In this document: positions 17,290-27,976 of the stretch, piece by piece | How the letters are laid out: each line of letters starts with the position of its first letter | Numbering within the stretch: position 1 is the first letter of the stretch | DNA from: Propionicicella superfundia DSM 22317 | GTDB taxonomy: Bacteria > Actinomycetota > Actinomycetes > Propionibacteriales > Propionibacteriaceae | DNA: 64,000 bases | Assembly (NCBI RefSeq): GCF_000423465.1 | Contig: NZ_AUIA01000011.1 | Location: forward strand, 62,001-126,000 | Direction: 5' to 3' | Position numbers and translations under genes: made by a program | The notes under the pieces: generated by a model | Told to the model about the DNA's origin: nothing | The model's input: only the letters and a program-made list of their open reading frames with translations | Database searches by the model: none

Positions 17290-18228
17290 ATGGGTCACCA
17301 TCTCGTCGTCGGAGCCGGCGGCATCGGCCGGGCCACTGCGCAGCGACTGCGCGACCTGGGGCAGGAGGTGACCGTCGTCTCGCGATCGGGCCCGCGGAAC
17401 CTGCCCGCCGACATGCAGGGGCTCGCCCTCGACATCACCGACGCCGGCGCGCTCGCCCACGCGGCGGAGGGCGCGGCCAGCATCGTCAACGCGGTGAACC
17501 CGGCGCAGTACTGGCGCTGGAGCGAGGAGTGGCCGCCGATGGCCGACGCCTTCCTCGCCGCCGCCGAGCGGTCCGGGGCGGGGCTGGTCACCGTCGGAAA
17601 CCTGTACCCCTACGGGCCGGTGGACGGACCCATGCGCGAGGACACTCCGGAACGCGCGTCGGGCGCGAAGGGGCGGCTCCGGGCGTCGATGTGGCGCGCG
17701 GCGCTGAACGCTCACGAACAGGGACGCGTGCGCGCCACCGAACTGCGGGCCTCGGACTACACCGGGCCCGGGGCCGGTGGCGGACAGTCCTTCCTCAACA
17801 CCTACGCGATCGTGCCGGCGATCGCCGGGAAGGCGGTGCGCATGCCCATGGGCGACGTCGACGTCCCTCACTCCTGGACGTACCTGCCCGACATCGGCGC
17901 CCTGGCGGCGGCCCTCGCGACGGGCGAGGGGTGGGGACGGCTGTGGCATGTGCCGACGGAGCCGGCGCGCTCGGTGCGCGAGGTGGTGACCGATATCGCC
18001 CGGCTGCGCGGCACGAGCGTGCCGAAGGTCTCGGCACTGCCGCGGTTCGTGGTGACGGCCGGAGGCGTCTTCTCCCCGCTGCTGCGGGAACTGCGGGAGA
18101 CCAGGCATCAGTTCGAGCGGCCGTTCGTGCTCGACTCGTCGGCCGCCCAGGACGAGTTCGGCCTCACGCCGACGCCCTGGGAGGACCAGCTTCGCGCGTG
18201 CCTCGCCGATCCCGTCCTGGCGCCGTGA
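17290..18228 (+). CDS. NAD-dependent epimerase/dehydratase family protein
   Basis: Extended-SDR-type protein of 312 aa. The N-terminus HHLVVGAGGIGRATAQRLRD is a Rossmann GxGxxG motif, VNAVNPAQYWRW lies near the substrate pocket, and the catalytic-type YP motif appears in TVGNLYPYGPVDGPM, though the usual YxxxK lysine is not obvious. Such atypical SDRs often act as NAD(P)H-dependent reductases or sensors. The ATG at 17290 has GGGGGAG eight bases upstream, better than the ATG at 17266, which lies inside operator O3. It is divergent from tetR and is its most probable target. Substrate unknown. Confidence 0.8.
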   Translation: MGHHLVVGAGGIGRATAQRLRDLGQEVTVVSRSGPRNLPADMQGLALDITDAGALAHAAEGAASIVNAVNPAQYWRWSEEWPPMADAFLAAAERSGAGLVTVGNLYPYGPVDGPMREDTPERASGAKGRLRASMWRAALNAHEQGRVRATELRASDYTGPGAGGGQSFLNTYAIVPAIAGKAVRMPMGDVDVPHSWTYLPDIGALAAALATGEGWGRLWHVPTEPARSVREVVTDIARLRGTSVPKVSALPRFVVTAGGVFSPLLRELRETRHQFERPFVLDSSAAQDEFGLTPTPWEDQLRACLADPVLAP

Positions 18229-18249
18229 CATCCGGGCGGCGGGGTGGGC

Positions 18250-18273
18250 CCGGGGCGGCGCCGGGCGCCCCGG
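18250..18273 (+). terminator. hairpin after the epimerase-like gene
   Basis: CCGGGGCG (18250-18257) and CGCCCCGG (18266-18273) form an 8-bp GC-only stem with an 8-nt loop, starting 22 nt after the stop codon. No T run is present. Confidence 0.45.
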
Positions 18274-18411
18274 CCAGGGTCGGACCGGAGCTCTCGTCCT
18301 GGAGAGCGTCGCACCGGCCATCGGGCATCACGCGGTGACGCCGCTCCACGAGCGGCGGCCGGCTGCGTCGCTCGCGGGGTGGGGGCAAATCGTTCGGAAT
18401 CCCTTGCGTGG

Positions 18412-18440
18412 TTGACGCCTGGACCGTCCAGCCCTAGGTT
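18412..18440 (+). promoter_or_regulatory. sigma-70-type promoter of the small lipoprotein gene
   Basis: TTGACG (18412-18417) and TAGGTT (18435-18440) are separated by 17 bp, the best -35/-10 pair in the window. The ATG begins six bases after the -10 box, so the transcript should start at or next to the start codon. Confidence 0.7.
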
Positions 18441-18446
18441 CTGCTC

Positions 18447-18923
18447 ATGGGAAAGACATCGATCCGACCGGGCGCCGGGTGGCGCCTGCTGGCCTCGGCG
18501 ATGGCCGTTGCAGCGCTGACGACGGGCTGCACCAGCACGCCGGGCATTACCGAACCCCCTGCCACCTCCCCGTCGGCGGACGGCACGCGGCCTGCCTCGA
18601 CGGCCTCCCCGTCGGCGAGCGGCAGTGCGACGCTCCCCGTGCTCGCGATCCGCTCCGATGACGATGCCGTGGAGAGGGCGTCCGGGCACGGCCGGCGGTC
18701 CTTCACCTACACCGTCGATTCCGGGACGTACGCGATGTACCTGGTGTGCCGCGGCTCGTCGGCCGTGTCCGTGAGCGCGTCGGGCGCCACATCGACCTGG
18801 GAGGTGCCGTGCGATGAGGTCGTCTCCCGGAGGATGATCGTGACCGAGCCGGCGACGGTCGATGTCACCCTCGACGCGGCCGACGCGACCGAGTGGGCCT
18901 TCGTCTTCGCCGTGCCGCGATAG
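18447..18923 (+). CDS. small lipoprotein of unknown function
   Basis: Exported protein of 158 aa. A signal peptide ends in the lipobox LTTGC at about residue 29, followed by a Ser/Thr/Pro-rich linker (residues 30-65) and a compact C-terminal domain of about 90 aa with two cysteines (in YLVCRGSS and EVPCDE) that could form a disulfide. No family was recognised. The start is leaderless behind a strong promoter (18412-18440). It is a single-gene unit upstream of the nucleoside operon. Confidence 0.7.
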   Translation: MGKTSIRPGAGWRLLASAMAVAALTTGCTSTPGITEPPATSPSADGTRPASTASPSASGSATLPVLAIRSDDDAVERASGHGRRSFTYTVDSGTYAMYLVCRGSSAVSVSASGATSTWEVPCDEVVSRRMIVTEPATVDVTLDAADATEWAFVFAVPR

Positions 18924-19292
18924 CCCGGCGGCGCACGGCTCGCTCACAGGTGCTGTGACCGGTTGGTAACCTGACGGGCGACGCCCACCGCGTGACGGGG
19001 TAACCAGGGTGAGCCGGGGTGTCCACGAGGTGAGCATGGGTGATTCCCGGGCAAGTGTCCGTGTCCATGCCGTAAGGGCTTCGGGCGGGTGCGGCCGTGG
19101 ACGCCCGAACCGCCATCGCGAGGCGGTCGGCGGTAACTTAGGCTGGCCTCGCCTCCGGGGTCCGGGGGAACTAGGTTACAAAGGCATATCGACCCGTCCG
19201 GCACGGTGCCGCCGGAGGTGGCGAAGGTCTAGTGTGTCGCTCACAGCCGGCCCCTGCCGGGCGGCAAGACTTCCAGCCAAGGAGGCTCCTTC
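18924..19292. other. 369-bp leader region of the nucleoside uptake operon
   Basis: No gene is seen. It holds several G-rich stretches and candidate -10 boxes, including TAGGTT (about 19172) and TAGTGT (19230-19235). The long gap before a purine/pyrimidine uptake operon could contain a structured leader, but no riboswitch class was recognised with confidence. Confidence 0.35.
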
Positions 19293-20378
19293 GTGAAGAA
19301 AGCTCTGGTGATCCCCGCGGCGCTGCTCGGTGCGGCGGCTTTGACGATGAGCGGGTGTTCGACGCCGCCGTCCGCCACGACGGCGGAGACGACCGCCGCC
19401 CCGAAGATCGACTACATCGCCTGTATGGTCTCCGACTCCGGCGGCTTCGACGACAAGTCCTTCAACCAGACGTCGCACGACGGCCTCATCAAGGCACGCG
19501 ACGAGCTGGGCGTGCAGACCAAGGAGGTCGAGTCCACGAACACGAAGGACTTCGAGAACAACATCAACTCCATGGTGCAGGCGGGCTGCAAGACCATCGT
19601 CACCGTCGGCTACCTCCTCTCCGACGCGACCGTGAAGGCGGCGACGGCCAACCCCGACATCAACTTCGCGATCGTCGACGACAACCCGACCGCGGCGAAG
19701 GACCTGAAGAACCTCAAGCCGCTCGTGTTCAACACGGCGCAGTCGTCCTTCATGGCGGGGTACCTCGCCGCGTCCCTCAGCACGTCGGGCAAGGTCGGGA
19801 CCTTCGGCGGCATGAAGATCCCCACCGTGACGATCTTCATGGACGGCTTCGCGCAGGGCGTCACCTACTACAACGAGAAGAAGGGCAAGGACGTCGCGAC
19901 CCTCGGGTGGGACAGCGCCAAGCAGGACGGCCAGTTCGTCGGCGGCTTCGAGGACGTGGCCGCGGGCAAGCAGACCGCCAAGGCACTGACCAGCCAGGGC
20001 GCCGACATCCTCTTCCCGGTCGCCGGCCCCGCAGGCCAGGGTGCGCTGCAGGAGGCGCTCGACTCCAGCGGCAAGGTCTCGGCGATCTGGGTCGACACCG
20101 ACGGCTGCGTGAGCGCGGCGAACTTCTGCTCGATCCTCGCCTCCTCGGTGTACAAGGGCATGGACGTCGCGGTGTTCGACGCCATCAAGGACGGCGTCGA
20201 CGGCACGTTCTCCAACACCGCCTTCGTGGGCACGCTGGACAACGGCGGCACCGGTCTCTCGCCGTTCCACGAGTTCGATTCGAAGGTGTCGGCCGACACC
20301 AAGTCCGAGCTCGACCAGATCAAGAAGGACATCATCTCCGGCACCATCACCATCGAGTCCGCGGCGCAGCCGTCCTGA
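19293..20378 (+). CDS. BMP family nucleoside-binding lipoprotein
   Basis: Binding lipoprotein of 361 aa of the basic-membrane-protein/PnrA family, which binds purine and other nucleosides for ABC import. The lipobox is LTMSGC near residue 22. Family motifs include DSGGFDDKSFNQTSHDGL near the N-terminus and NFAIVDDNP and VAGPAGQGALQEA further on. The GTG start has AAGGAGG seven bases upstream. It is the first gene of an operon with an ATPase, two permeases, cdd and add. A 17-bp hairpin directly after it probably keeps its mRNA more abundant than that of the membrane components. Confidence 0.95.
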   Translation: MKKALVIPAALLGAAALTMSGCSTPPSATTAETTAAPKIDYIACMVSDSGGFDDKSFNQTSHDGLIKARDELGVQTKEVESTNTKDFENNINSMVQAGCKTIVTVGYLLSDATVKAATANPDINFAIVDDNPTAAKDLKNLKPLVFNTAQSSFMAGYLAASLSTSGKVGTFGGMKIPTVTIFMDGFAQGVTYYNEKKGKDVATLGWDSAKQDGQFVGGFEDVAAGKQTAKALTSQGADILFPVAGPAGQGALQEALDSSGKVSAIWVDTDGCVSAANFCSILASSVYKGMDVAVFDAIKDGVDGTFSNTAFVGTLDNGGTGLSPFHEFDSKVSADTKSELDQIKKDIISGTITIESAAQPS

Positions 20379-20399
20379 ACTCGACGTCCCGACACGCGT

Positions 20400-20447
20400 G
20401 ACGCCAACAGCCAGCCCCAGCTAGCCTCGTGGCTGGCTGTTGGCGTC
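20400..20447 (+). terminator. 17-bp perfect hairpin between the binding protein and the ABC genes
   Basis: GACGCCAACAGCCAGCC (20400-20416) pairs perfectly with 20431-20447 across a 14-nt loop. It starts 22 nt after the BMP stop and ends 20 nt before the ATPase GTG. With no T run it is more likely a partial terminator or an mRNA-stabilising structure that raises binding-protein expression, as in other binding-protein transport operons. Confidence 0.75.
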
Positions 20448-20466
20448 CCTAGGGAAGGATGACACC

Positions 20467-22032
20467 GTGACGACTGAACGCTCCACGGGTCTTCGCCTAC
20501 GCGGCATCACCAAGCGATTCGGCTCCCTCGTCGCCAACGACCATGTGGATCTCGACATCCTCCCCGGTGAGATCCACTGCCTCCTGGGCGAGAACGGCGC
20601 GGGAAAGTCGACGCTGATGAACGTCCTGTACGGGTTGCTGCCGCCCGACGAGGGGACGATCACGATCGACGGCCAGGAGCGGACGTTCACCGCGCCGAAG
20701 CAGGCGATGAACGCCGGCATCGGCATGGTCCACCAGCACTTCATGCTCGTCGAGGTGTTCACGGTGGCCGAGAACCTCGTCCTCGGCCGGGAGACCGGCC
20801 CCGGCCCCGTGCTGAGCATCTCCCAGGCCCGGCGGATGGTGCGGGACCTCTCCGACCGGTACAGGATGGGCCTCGATCCCGATGCCGTCATCGAGGATCT
20901 CCCCGTGGGCGTGCAGCAGCGGGTCGAGATCCTGAAGGCGCTCGCCAACGACGCCACCTACCTGATCTTCGACGAGCCGACCGCCGTGCTCACCCCGCAG
21001 GAGATCGACGAGCTCATGGAGGTGATGGGCGCGCTCCGCGACGCGGGCAAGGCCATCGTCTTCATCACCCACAAGCTGAGAGAGGTCCGCGCGATCGCCG
21101 ACCGCATCACGGTCATCCGCCGCGGCGCGGTGGTGGGGGAGGCCGGGCCGGAGCTGTCCGAGACCGCGCTCGCCGAGATGATGGTCGGGCGCGCGGTCAG
21201 CCTCGACATCGACAAGGCCGAGCGTGCGCCGGGCGAGGTGCGGCTCGCCCTGCGCGACCTCGTCGTGCAGAACACCGCGGGGGCGGTCGTGGTCGACGGC
21301 GTCTCGCTCGAGGTGCACAGCGGGGAGATCGTCTGCCTCGCCGGCGTGCAGGGCAACGGGCAGTCCGAGCTGGCCGACGCGATCCTCGGCAATGTGCCCG
21401 TCGCGGCGGGGACGATCACGGTCGGCGGCCGGGACGTCACCCACTCGACACCGCGGCAGAGCATCCGTGCCGGGGTCGGCTTCGTCCCCGAGGACCGGCA
21501 GGTCGACGGGTTCGTGAAGACCTTCACGGTGGCGGAGAACCTCATCCTCAACAGGGCGTCCGACAGGCCGTTCTCCAACGGGGTGAACCTCGACTGGCGC
21601 TACATCAAGCAGTTCGCGCGGGATCGCGTCGCGGAGTTCGACATCCGCACCCAGTCCGTCGACGACCCGCTGACGTCGCTGTCGGGCGGCAACGCGCAGA
21701 AGGTCGTGCTCGCCCGCGAGCTGTCCCGCGACCTCGCCATCCTCGTGGCGTCGCAGCCGACCCGCGGCGTGGACGTCGGCGCGATCGAGTTCCTGCACAA
21801 GAGGATCGTCTCGGAGCGCGACAAGGGGACGGCCGTCCTCATCGTGTCGACCGAACTGGACGAGGTGGAGGCGCTCGCCGACCGCGTCGCGGTGATGTAC
21901 CGCGGCCGCGTCGTCGGCGTGGTCCCGCCGTCCACACCGCGTGGCGTGCTGGGCCTGATGATGGCCGGGGTGTCCTACGACGAGGCCGTTCGGGCCGAGG
22001 AGCCCGGCGAGACGGTGGAGGGGGACCGGTGA
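20467..22032 (+). CDS. nucleoside ABC transporter ATP-binding protein (two ATPase domains)
   Basis: Tandem-domain ABC ATPase of 521 aa. Domain 1 has Walker [10 protein letters not shown] and Walker B LIFDEP with a divergent signature ([15 protein letters not shown]). Domain 2 has a degenerate Walker [10 protein letters not shown], the signature [18 protein letters not shown] and [12 protein letters not shown] in place of a canonical Walker B, as is usual for the sugar/nucleoside (RbsA-like) class. The GTG start follows GGAAGGA. It energises import with the two permeases downstream; its GTGA end overlaps the first permease start. Confidence 0.94.
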   Translation: MTTERSTGLRLRGITKRFGSLVANDHVDLDILPGEIHCLLGENGAGKSTLMNVLYGLLPPDEGTITIDGQERTFTAPKQAMNAGIGMVHQHFMLVEVFTVAENLVLGRETGPGPVLSISQARRMVRDLSDRYRMGLDPDAVIEDLPVGVQQRVEILKALANDATYLIFDEPTAVLTPQEIDELMEVMGALRDAGKAIVFITHKLREVRAIADRITVIRRGAVVGEAGPELSETALAEMMVGRAVSLDIDKAERAPGEVRLALRDLVVQNTAGAVVVDGVSLEVHSGEIVCLAGVQGNGQSELADAILGNVPVAAGTITVGGRDVTHSTPRQSIRAGVGFVPEDRQVDGFVKTFTVAENLILNRASDRPFSNGVNLDWRYIKQFARDRVAEFDIRTQSVDDPLTSLSGGNAQKVVLARELSRDLAILVASQPTRGVDVGAIEFLHKRIVSERDKGTAVLIVSTELDEVEALADRVAVMYRGRVVGVVPPSTPRGVLGLMMAGVSYDEAVRAEEPGETVEGDR

Positions 22033-23258
22033 GCGCGACTTCCGTGGAGGGCGGCCCGGCCTCGGCCACGCCGCCCGGACCGTCGTTCGGCCAGCGGCTC
22101 CTGGGCGTGTTCCGGGGCGGTGGACTGTGGCGTGAGGCCGCCACGACGGCGGCCGCGATCCTGCTCGCCCTTCTCGTCGGCGCGATCTTGATGATCGTGT
22201 CCGACCCCGACGTCGCCGGCCAGTGGGCGTACCTGTTCACCGCGCCGCACCTGCCGCTCGCCGCGTCCTGGGGCAAGGTCTGGGGCGCGTACTCGGCGCT
22301 GTTCGTCGGCGCGCTCGGCAGCCCCACCGCGATCGCCGAGACCACGGCCCGGTCGGCGCCGCTCATCGCCGCAGGCCTCGGCGTCGGGCTCGGCTTCCGT
22401 GCCGGCCTGTTCAACATCGGCGCCCAGGGCCAGGCGATCTGGGGTGCCGTGCTCGCCGCCTACGTCGGCTTCGCGTGGCAGCTTCCCCTCGGCCTCCACC
22501 TGCTGGTGGCGATCCTCGGCGGCCTGCTGGGCGGCGCGGTCTGGGGCGGCATCGTGGGCGTCCTCAAGGCGAAGGCCGGGGCCCACGAGGTCATCGTCAC
22601 GATCATGATGAACTACATCGCGATGTACCTGCTGGCCTGGCTCCTGACGACCTCCGCGTTCCAGCGGCCGGGCCGGACCGACCCGATCTCGCCCGAGCTC
22701 CCGGCCAGTGCCACGATGCCGAGCTTCGGGCTGACCCGGTTCCACCTCGGTTTCATCCTCGCGGTCGTGGCCGCGGTCGCCGTGTGGTGGCTGCTGGAGA
22801 GATCGGTGCTCGGCATGCAGATCCGTGCCGTGGGCGCGAACCCGCACGCGGCCCGCACCGCAGGCATGAGCGAGGCGCGGACGACGATCATCACGATGGC
22901 CCTCGCCGGTGGGCTCGCCGGTCTCGCGGGCCTGATGTCGACGCTCGCGCCCGCTCCGTCGGGGGTGCCCACCCCGCTCAGCGACGGGGTCGTCGGGTCC
23001 GTCGGGTTCGACGCGATCACCGTCGCCCTGCTGGGACGGTCGCACCCCATCGGGATCGTCTTCGCCGGTCTCCTGTTCGGTGCGATGAACGCCGGCGGAC
23101 TGGCGATGCAGTCCATGGCGCAGACGCCGAACACCCTGGTGTACGTGCTGCAGGCGCTCATCGTCCTCTTCGTGGCCGCACCGAAGCTCGTCAGCACGCT
23201 GCTCCCGTTCCTCAAGGGCCGCCTCCGCAAGGCGTCCGCAACCGGAGGTGAAGCCTGA
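22029..23258 (+). CDS. nucleoside ABC transporter permease 1
   Basis: Branched-chain/nucleoside-type permease of 409 aa with about 8-10 hydrophobic segments. Family motif regions are [14 protein letters not shown] and [13 protein letters not shown], and the coupling loop region is [16 protein letters not shown]. The GTG start overlaps the ATPase stop (GTGA). It pairs with the next permease as a heterodimeric channel for nucleosides. Confidence 0.94.
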   Translation: MSATSVEGGPASATPPGPSFGQRLLGVFRGGGLWREAATTAAAILLALLVGAILMIVSDPDVAGQWAYLFTAPHLPLAASWGKVWGAYSALFVGALGSPTAIAETTARSAPLIAAGLGVGLGFRAGLFNIGAQGQAIWGAVLAAYVGFAWQLPLGLHLLVAILGGLLGGAVWGGIVGVLKAKAGAHEVIVTIMMNYIAMYLLAWLLTTSAFQRPGRTDPISPELPASATMPSFGLTRFHLGFILAVVAAVAVWWLLERSVLGMQIRAVGANPHAARTAGMSEARTTIITMALAGGLAGLAGLMSTLAPAPSGVPTPLSDGVVGSVGFDAITVALLGRSHPIGIVFAGLLFGAMNAGGLAMQSMAQTPNTLVYVLQALIVLFVAAPKLVSTLLPFLKGRLRKASATGGEA

Positions 23259-24550
23259 TGTCCGCGACCCCCGTCATGGCCGCCCCGCAGGTCTCCGGCG
23301 TCGAGCGCCTGGAATCGTCCGAGAGACGCCGCAGCCGGCTGTCCCTCGGTGTCCTGCTGCTCGTGCTCGGGCTCGGTCTGGCCGCCCTGCTGCTCGACAT
23401 CGAGGGCACCGCGTCGTTCGCGTTGTCCGACGCGTTCGACGAGGTGCAGCTCCCCGTGATCGCCGTCCCGGGTTTCCCGACCCTGCTCGCCTGCACGCTC
23501 CTGCTGCTCGCCGGCGCGGTCGGCATCCTCTCCGGGAGGCTGCACGGCTGGACGTTCACCCTCGCCGCCACCGTCGCCGGACTCGCCCTGGTCGTGGGCT
23601 TCCTGACCTGGGCGGCCGCGGGACGCGATCTGCCGTTCCCCGTCAGCAACCAGTTCGCCGGGACGCTGGCCCTCGCGACACCGCTCGTGTTCGGTGCGCT
23701 GACCGGCGTCCTCGGTGAGCGTTCCGGTGTCGTGAACGTGTCGATCGAGGGGCAATTCCTGACCGCGGCGTTCGCCGCCGCGCTCGTCGGAAGCATCACG
23801 AAGTCGGTGGTGTGGGCACTGGGTGCCGCCGTCATCGCCGGGGTTCTCATGGCGGCGTTGCTGGCGGTGTTCGCCATCACCTACCTCGTCGACCAGGTCG
23901 TCCTCGGCGTCGTGCTGAACCTGCTCGCGTCGGGACTCACGGGGTACCTCTACGACCAGCTCGTCCAGCCCGACTCGCAGAACCTGAACCTGTCCCCGAT
24001 CCTCGGGAAGATCCCCATCCCGGGGCTGTCGTCGCTCCCGTTCGTCGGGCCGGTCTTCTTCGACCAGACGATCCTGGCCTATCTCGCGGGTGTCTCGGTG
24101 CTGGTCGTGTGGTTCCTGCTGTACCGGACGAAGTGGGGGCTGCGGGTCCGCGCGGTCGGCGAGCATCCCCGTGCGGCCGACACGGTCGGCGTCTCGGTCA
24201 TCGGCATCCGCTGGTCGGCGGTCCTGCTCGGCGGGCTGTTCGCCGGGCTCGGCGGCGCGTTCTTCACACTCGGGACGACTGGCCAGTTCTCCAAGGACAT
24301 CACCGTCGGCAACGGCTTCATCGCGCTCGCCGCCGTCATCATGGGACGCTGGCACCCAGGCCTCGCGGCGGTGATGGCGTTGTTCTTCGGGTTCGTGAAG
24401 CAGCTCGGCTCGCAGGTGCAGTCCCTGAAGACGCCCGTGCCGAGCGACTTCCTGCTGCTGCTGCCGTACGTCGCCACGATCATCGCTGTCGCCGGCGTCC
24501 TCGGCCGATCGCGGGCGCCGGCTGCCGACGGCGCCCCGTACGTGAAATGA
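23258..24550 (+). CDS. nucleoside ABC transporter permease 2
   Basis: Permease of 430 aa of the same family, with NVSIEGQFLTAAFAAAL as the counterpart of the conserved N-terminal loop and RAVGEHPRAADTVGVSV as the coupling loop. It has about ten hydrophobic segments. Its ATG overlaps the first permease stop (TGATG). Slightly longer than its partner because of two extra N-terminal hydrophobic segments. Confidence 0.94.
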   Translation: MSATPVMAAPQVSGVERLESSERRRSRLSLGVLLLVLGLGLAALLLDIEGTASFALSDAFDEVQLPVIAVPGFPTLLACTLLLLAGAVGILSGRLHGWTFTLAATVAGLALVVGFLTWAAAGRDLPFPVSNQFAGTLALATPLVFGALTGVLGERSGVVNVSIEGQFLTAAFAAALVGSITKSVVWALGAAVIAGVLMAALLAVFAITYLVDQVVLGVVLNLLASGLTGYLYDQLVQPDSQNLNLSPILGKIPIPGLSSLPFVGPVFFDQTILAYLAGVSVLVVWFLLYRTKWGLRVRAVGEHPRAADTVGVSVIGIRWSAVLLGGLFAGLGGAFFTLGTTGQFSKDITVGNGFIALAAVIMGRWHPGLAAVMALFFGFVKQLGSQVQSLKTPVPSDFLLLLPYVATIIAVAGVLGRSRAPAADGAPYVK

Positions 24551-24963
24551 GGCGCGCTGTGACCGAGATCGGCTGGGAGGGCCTCGTGCAGGCCGCGGTG
24601 GAGGTGAACGCCCGCGCCTACGCCCCGTACTCGGGGTATCCGGTCGGCGCCGCGGCACTGGCCGGCGACGGACGCGTGCTCGTCGGGTGCAACGTCGAGA
24701 ACGCGGCGCTGGGCGTGGTGCTGTGCGCGGAGTGCGGCGTCGTGTCGCAGCTCGCCGCCACCGGTGGCGGCCGGTTGACGGCGCTGGCGTGCGTGAACGC
24801 GCGGGGCGAGGCGATCCTGCCGTGCGGACGCTGCCGCCAACTTCTCTGGGAGCACGGCGGCCCGGCCCTGCTGATCCTGACCCGGACCGGCCCGCGTCCC
24901 TTGTCGGAGCTGTTACCTGACGGCTTCGGGCCCGACGATCTCGCCCGTGTGGAGGATGTATGA
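24547..24963 (+). CDS. cdd: cytidine deaminase
   Basis: Zinc deaminase of 138 aa that converts cytidine and deoxycytidine to uridines. CNVENAALG precedes the catalytic CAE (zinc-ligand Cys and proton-shuttle Glu), and the second zinc site is PCGRC. The start was taken as the ATG overlapping the permease stop (ATGA at 24547); a GTG four codons later is also possible. Position between the importer and adenosine deaminase shows that imported nucleosides are deaminated at once. Confidence 0.96.
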   Translation: MRRAVTEIGWEGLVQAAVEVNARAYAPYSGYPVGAAALAGDGRVLVGCNVENAALGVVLCAECGVVSQLAATGGGRLTALACVNARGEAILPCGRCRQLLWEHGGPALLILTRTGPRPLSELLPDGFGPDDLARVEDV

Positions 24964-26036
24964 CGATGGAGTTGGAGACGATCCGGCAGGTGCCGAAGGT
25001 CGCGCTGCACGACCACCTGGACGGTGGGCTGCGCCCCGCGACCGTCCTGGAGTTGGCCCGGGACGTCGGTCACGAGACGCCGGCGGGTGACGCGGCGTCC
25101 CTGGCCGACTGGTTCCGCGACCAGTCGAACGCGGGCAGCCTGGCGGAGTACCTGAAGACCTTCAGCGAGACCGTCGCGGTGATGCAGACACCCGATGCCC
25201 TGCGCCGTGTCGCGCGCGAGTTCGTGCTCGACCAGGCCGCCGACGGCGTCGTGTACGCCGAGGCGAGGTGGGCGCCCGAACAGCACCTCACCCGGGGTCT
25301 CACCCCCGCGCAGGCGACCGAGGCCGTCCGCGACGGGCTGGCCGAGGGCATGGCGCAGGCGACCGCCGAGGGCCGGCCGATCATCGCGCGCCAGCTCATC
25401 ACATCGTTGCGGCACACGCCGCCGCGACGGGACATCACCCGGCTCGCCGTCGACTACCGCGACGATTCGGTGTGCGGTTTCGACCTCGCCGGTCCCGAGG
25501 ACGGGTTCCCGGCCGTCAGCCATGTGGCGGAGTTCGAGTACCTGCGCCGCAACAACGTCCTGTTCACGATCCATGCGGGGGAGGCCGCCGGGCCGTCCTC
25601 GGTGTGGGAGGCCGTGCAGCTCTGCGGGGCGCGACGGCTGGGGCACGGGGTGCGGATCGTCGAGGATGTCGACCTCACCACGGGCCGGCCCGCGCCCGGC
25701 GGCATCGCCGCCTACGTCCGCGACGTCCAGATCCCGCTGGAGGTGTGCCCGACGTCCAACGTCATGACGGGGATCAGCGACGGCATCGACACCCACCCGG
25801 TGGACGTGCTGCTCGACCTCGGCTTCGCCGTCACGATCAGTTGCGACAACCGGCTGATGAGCGACACGACGCTGAGTCGCGAGCTGGCGGCCCTGTCGGC
25901 CGCGTTCGGCTACGACGCGGACGACCTGCTGTTCCTCACGCTCAACGCGGCGCAGGGGGCGTTCCTGCCGCTGGACGAACGCGTCCAGCTCATCGACGAG
26001 GTGATCCTGCCCGGCTTCGCCGCCGTCACCGGCTGA
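24960..26036 (+). CDS. add: adenosine deaminase
   Basis: TIM-barrel zinc hydrolase of 358 aa that deaminates adenosine and deoxyadenosine to inosines. Metal and catalytic motifs are HDHLDGG near residue 17, HAGEA with the catalytic Glu, LGHGVRI, and SCDNRLMS at the position of the usual Asp pair. The ATG overlaps the cdd stop (ATGA). It is the last gene of the nucleoside operon; inosine could then be split by the purine nucleoside phosphorylase at 30116-30922. Confidence 0.95.
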   Translation: MTMELETIRQVPKVALHDHLDGGLRPATVLELARDVGHETPAGDAASLADWFRDQSNAGSLAEYLKTFSETVAVMQTPDALRRVAREFVLDQAADGVVYAEARWAPEQHLTRGLTPAQATEAVRDGLAEGMAQATAEGRPIIARQLITSLRHTPPRRDITRLAVDYRDDSVCGFDLAGPEDGFPAVSHVAEFEYLRRNNVLFTIHAGEAAGPSSVWEAVQLCGARRLGHGVRIVEDVDLTTGRPAPGGIAAYVRDVQIPLEVCPTSNVMTGISDGIDTHPVDVLLDLGFAVTISCDNRLMSDTTLSRELAALSAAFGYDADDLLFLTLNAAQGAFLPLDERVQLIDEVILPGFAAVTG

Positions 26037-26169
26037 CATCCGGGGCCACGGCGTGCCCGCCTGCCCGCGCGGTTCGCCGCGCCGCAGGCACATCCGCGCT
26101 CTGCCGGGCCCGGCCGCCGGACGCCGGGCGACGCGCAGGCACCGGCGCCGGAGCCCTAGTCTTACCCTC

Positions 26170-27954
26170 ATGAGTTCTGCGATCCTGTCCGCTGTCGCCT
26201 GGCCCTACGCCAACGGCCCGCGGCATATCGGCCACGTGTCCGGCTTCGGCGTCCCGTCCGACGTCTTCTCCCGCTACCAGCGCATGGCGGGCAAGGACGT
26301 CCTGATGGTCTCCGGCACGGACGAGCACGGCACCCCCATCTCGGTGCAGGCCGACAGCGAGGGCGTCAGCGTCCGGGAGCTCGCCGACAAGTACAACCGT
26401 GTGATCGTCGAGGACATGCACGGGCTGGGGCTCGCGTACGACCTCTTCACGCGGACGACGACCCGCAACCATTACCGGGTCACCCAGGACATCTTCACGA
26501 GCCTGTTCCGCAACGGCTACGTTCAGGCGAAGTCGCAGCAGAGCGCGATCAGTCCCTCGACGGGGCGGACGCTGCCCGACCGCTACATCGAGGGCACCTG
26601 TCCGATCTGCGGCGCCGACGGCGCCCGCGGCGACCAGTGCGACACCTGCGGCAACCAGCTCGACCCGGCCGACCTCATCAACCCCCGTTCGAAGGTGAAC
26701 GGCGAAACCCCCCTGTTCGTGGACTCCGAGCAGTTCTTCCTCGACCTGCCCGCCTTCTCCGAGGCGCTCGGCACCTGGCTGCAGACGCGAACCGACTGGC
26801 GCCCGAACGTCCTCAAGTTCTCGGCCAATCTGCTCGGCGAGCTGCGGCCGCGGGCGATCACCCGCGACCTCGACTGGGGCGTGCCGATCCCGCTCGACGG
26901 GTGGCGCGACCAGCCGATGAAGCGGTTGTACGTGTGGTTCGACGCGGTCATCGGCTACCTGTCGGCCTCGGTCGAGTGGGCGGCGCGCACCGGCGAGCCC
27001 GACGCGTGGCAGCGGTGGTGGTGCGATCCCGAGGCCCGTTCCTACTACTTCATGGGCAAGGACAACATCGTCTTCCACTCGGTGATCTGGCCGGCGATGC
27101 TGCTCGGCCACAACGGGCAGGGCGACCGCGGGGGCGAGCCCGGGCCGTTCGGCACGCTCAATCTGCCCACCGAGGTCGTGTCCAGCGAGTACCTGACGAT
27201 GAGCGGCTCGAAGTTCTCGACGTCGCGACAGCAGGTCATCTACGTCGGCGACTTCCTCGCCGAGTTCGGCCCCGACGCGTTGCGCTATTTCATCGCCGCG
27301 GCCGGGCCCGAGACGCAGGACAGCGACTTCACCTGGGACGAGTTCGTGCGGCGTACGAACTTCGAGCTCGCCAACGAGTGGGGCAACCTCGTCAACAGGT
27401 CGATCTCGATGGCGCACCGCAACGTCGGCGCCGTCCCGACGCCCGGCACGCTCACCGCCGCCGACTCGGCGCTGCTGGCCACCGCGACCGCTGCCTACGC
27501 GACGGTCGGCGAGCAGCTCGGGCGCGCCCGCTTCCGCGCGGCGCTCGGCGAGGCGATGCGGGTGGCCGCCGCCGCGAACAAGTACCTGAGCGACCAGGAG
27601 CCCTGGAAGCTGAAGGACGATCCGGTGCGCCGCGACACCGTGCTTCACACGGCGCTGCAGGTCGTCCAGGACACGAACACCCTGCTCACCCCGTTCATGC
27701 CGCATGCCGCGCAGAAGGTGCACGAGGCGCTGGGGGGCACCGGGGTGTGGGCCGCGCAGCCCGAGGTCCGCACCGTGTCCGAGGAGGGCGGCCCGGACTA
27801 CCCGGTCCTCATGGGCGACTACGCGCAGCAGCAGGCGGTGTGGCGGTCCACGCCGATCGAGGTCGGACGTCGGTTGTCCAAGCCGGAGCCGCTGTTCGCC
27901 AAGCTCGATCCGTCGCTGGGGGAGACCGGGCCGTCCTGGGCTCCGCTGGCCTGA
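26170..27954 (+). CDS. metG: methionyl-tRNA synthetase
   Basis: Class I aminoacyl-tRNA synthetase of 594 aa. The HIGH motif is at residues 19-22, a zinc knuckle CPIC and CDTCGNQ lies at about 143-162, and the KMSKS equivalent is GSKFSTSR near residue 346-352. It lacks a C-terminal tRNA-binding EMAP domain, as is usual for actinobacteria. The ATG follows TAGTCT (26157-26162) by seven bases, suggesting leaderless translation. It converges on the uridine-kinase-like gene with only 22 bp between stops. Confidence 0.97.
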   Translation: MSSAILSAVAWPYANGPRHIGHVSGFGVPSDVFSRYQRMAGKDVLMVSGTDEHGTPISVQADSEGVSVRELADKYNRVIVEDMHGLGLAYDLFTRTTTRNHYRVTQDIFTSLFRNGYVQAKSQQSAISPSTGRTLPDRYIEGTCPICGADGARGDQCDTCGNQLDPADLINPRSKVNGETPLFVDSEQFFLDLPAFSEALGTWLQTRTDWRPNVLKFSANLLGELRPRAITRDLDWGVPIPLDGWRDQPMKRLYVWFDAVIGYLSASVEWAARTGEPDAWQRWWCDPEARSYYFMGKDNIVFHSVIWPAMLLGHNGQGDRGGEPGPFGTLNLPTEVVSSEYLTMSGSKFSTSRQQVIYVGDFLAEFGPDALRYFIAAAGPETQDSDFTWDEFVRRTNFELANEWGNLVNRSISMAHRNVGAVPTPGTLTAADSALLATATAAYATVGEQLGRARFRAALGEAMRVAAAANKYLSDQEPWKLKDDPVRRDTVLHTALQVVQDTNTLLTPFMPHAAQKVHEALGGTGVWAAQPEVRTVSEEGGPDYPVLMGDYAQQQAVWRSTPIEVGRRLSKPEPLFAKLDPSLGETGPSWAPLA

Positions 27955-27976
27955 GCGCCGCTCGCGCGGAGCCCCG

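Noticed and set aside
18955-19080. Possible riboswitch (c-di-AMP- or purine-like) in the leader of the nucleoside operon
   Set aside because: G-rich blocks are present, but no conserved core of a known class could be matched by eye.
19138-19154. Iron-box-like TTAGGCTGGCCTCGCCT upstream of the BMP gene
   Set aside because: Only half of the palindrome resembles the DtxR/IdeR consensus, and a nucleoside importer is not an expected iron-regulated gene.
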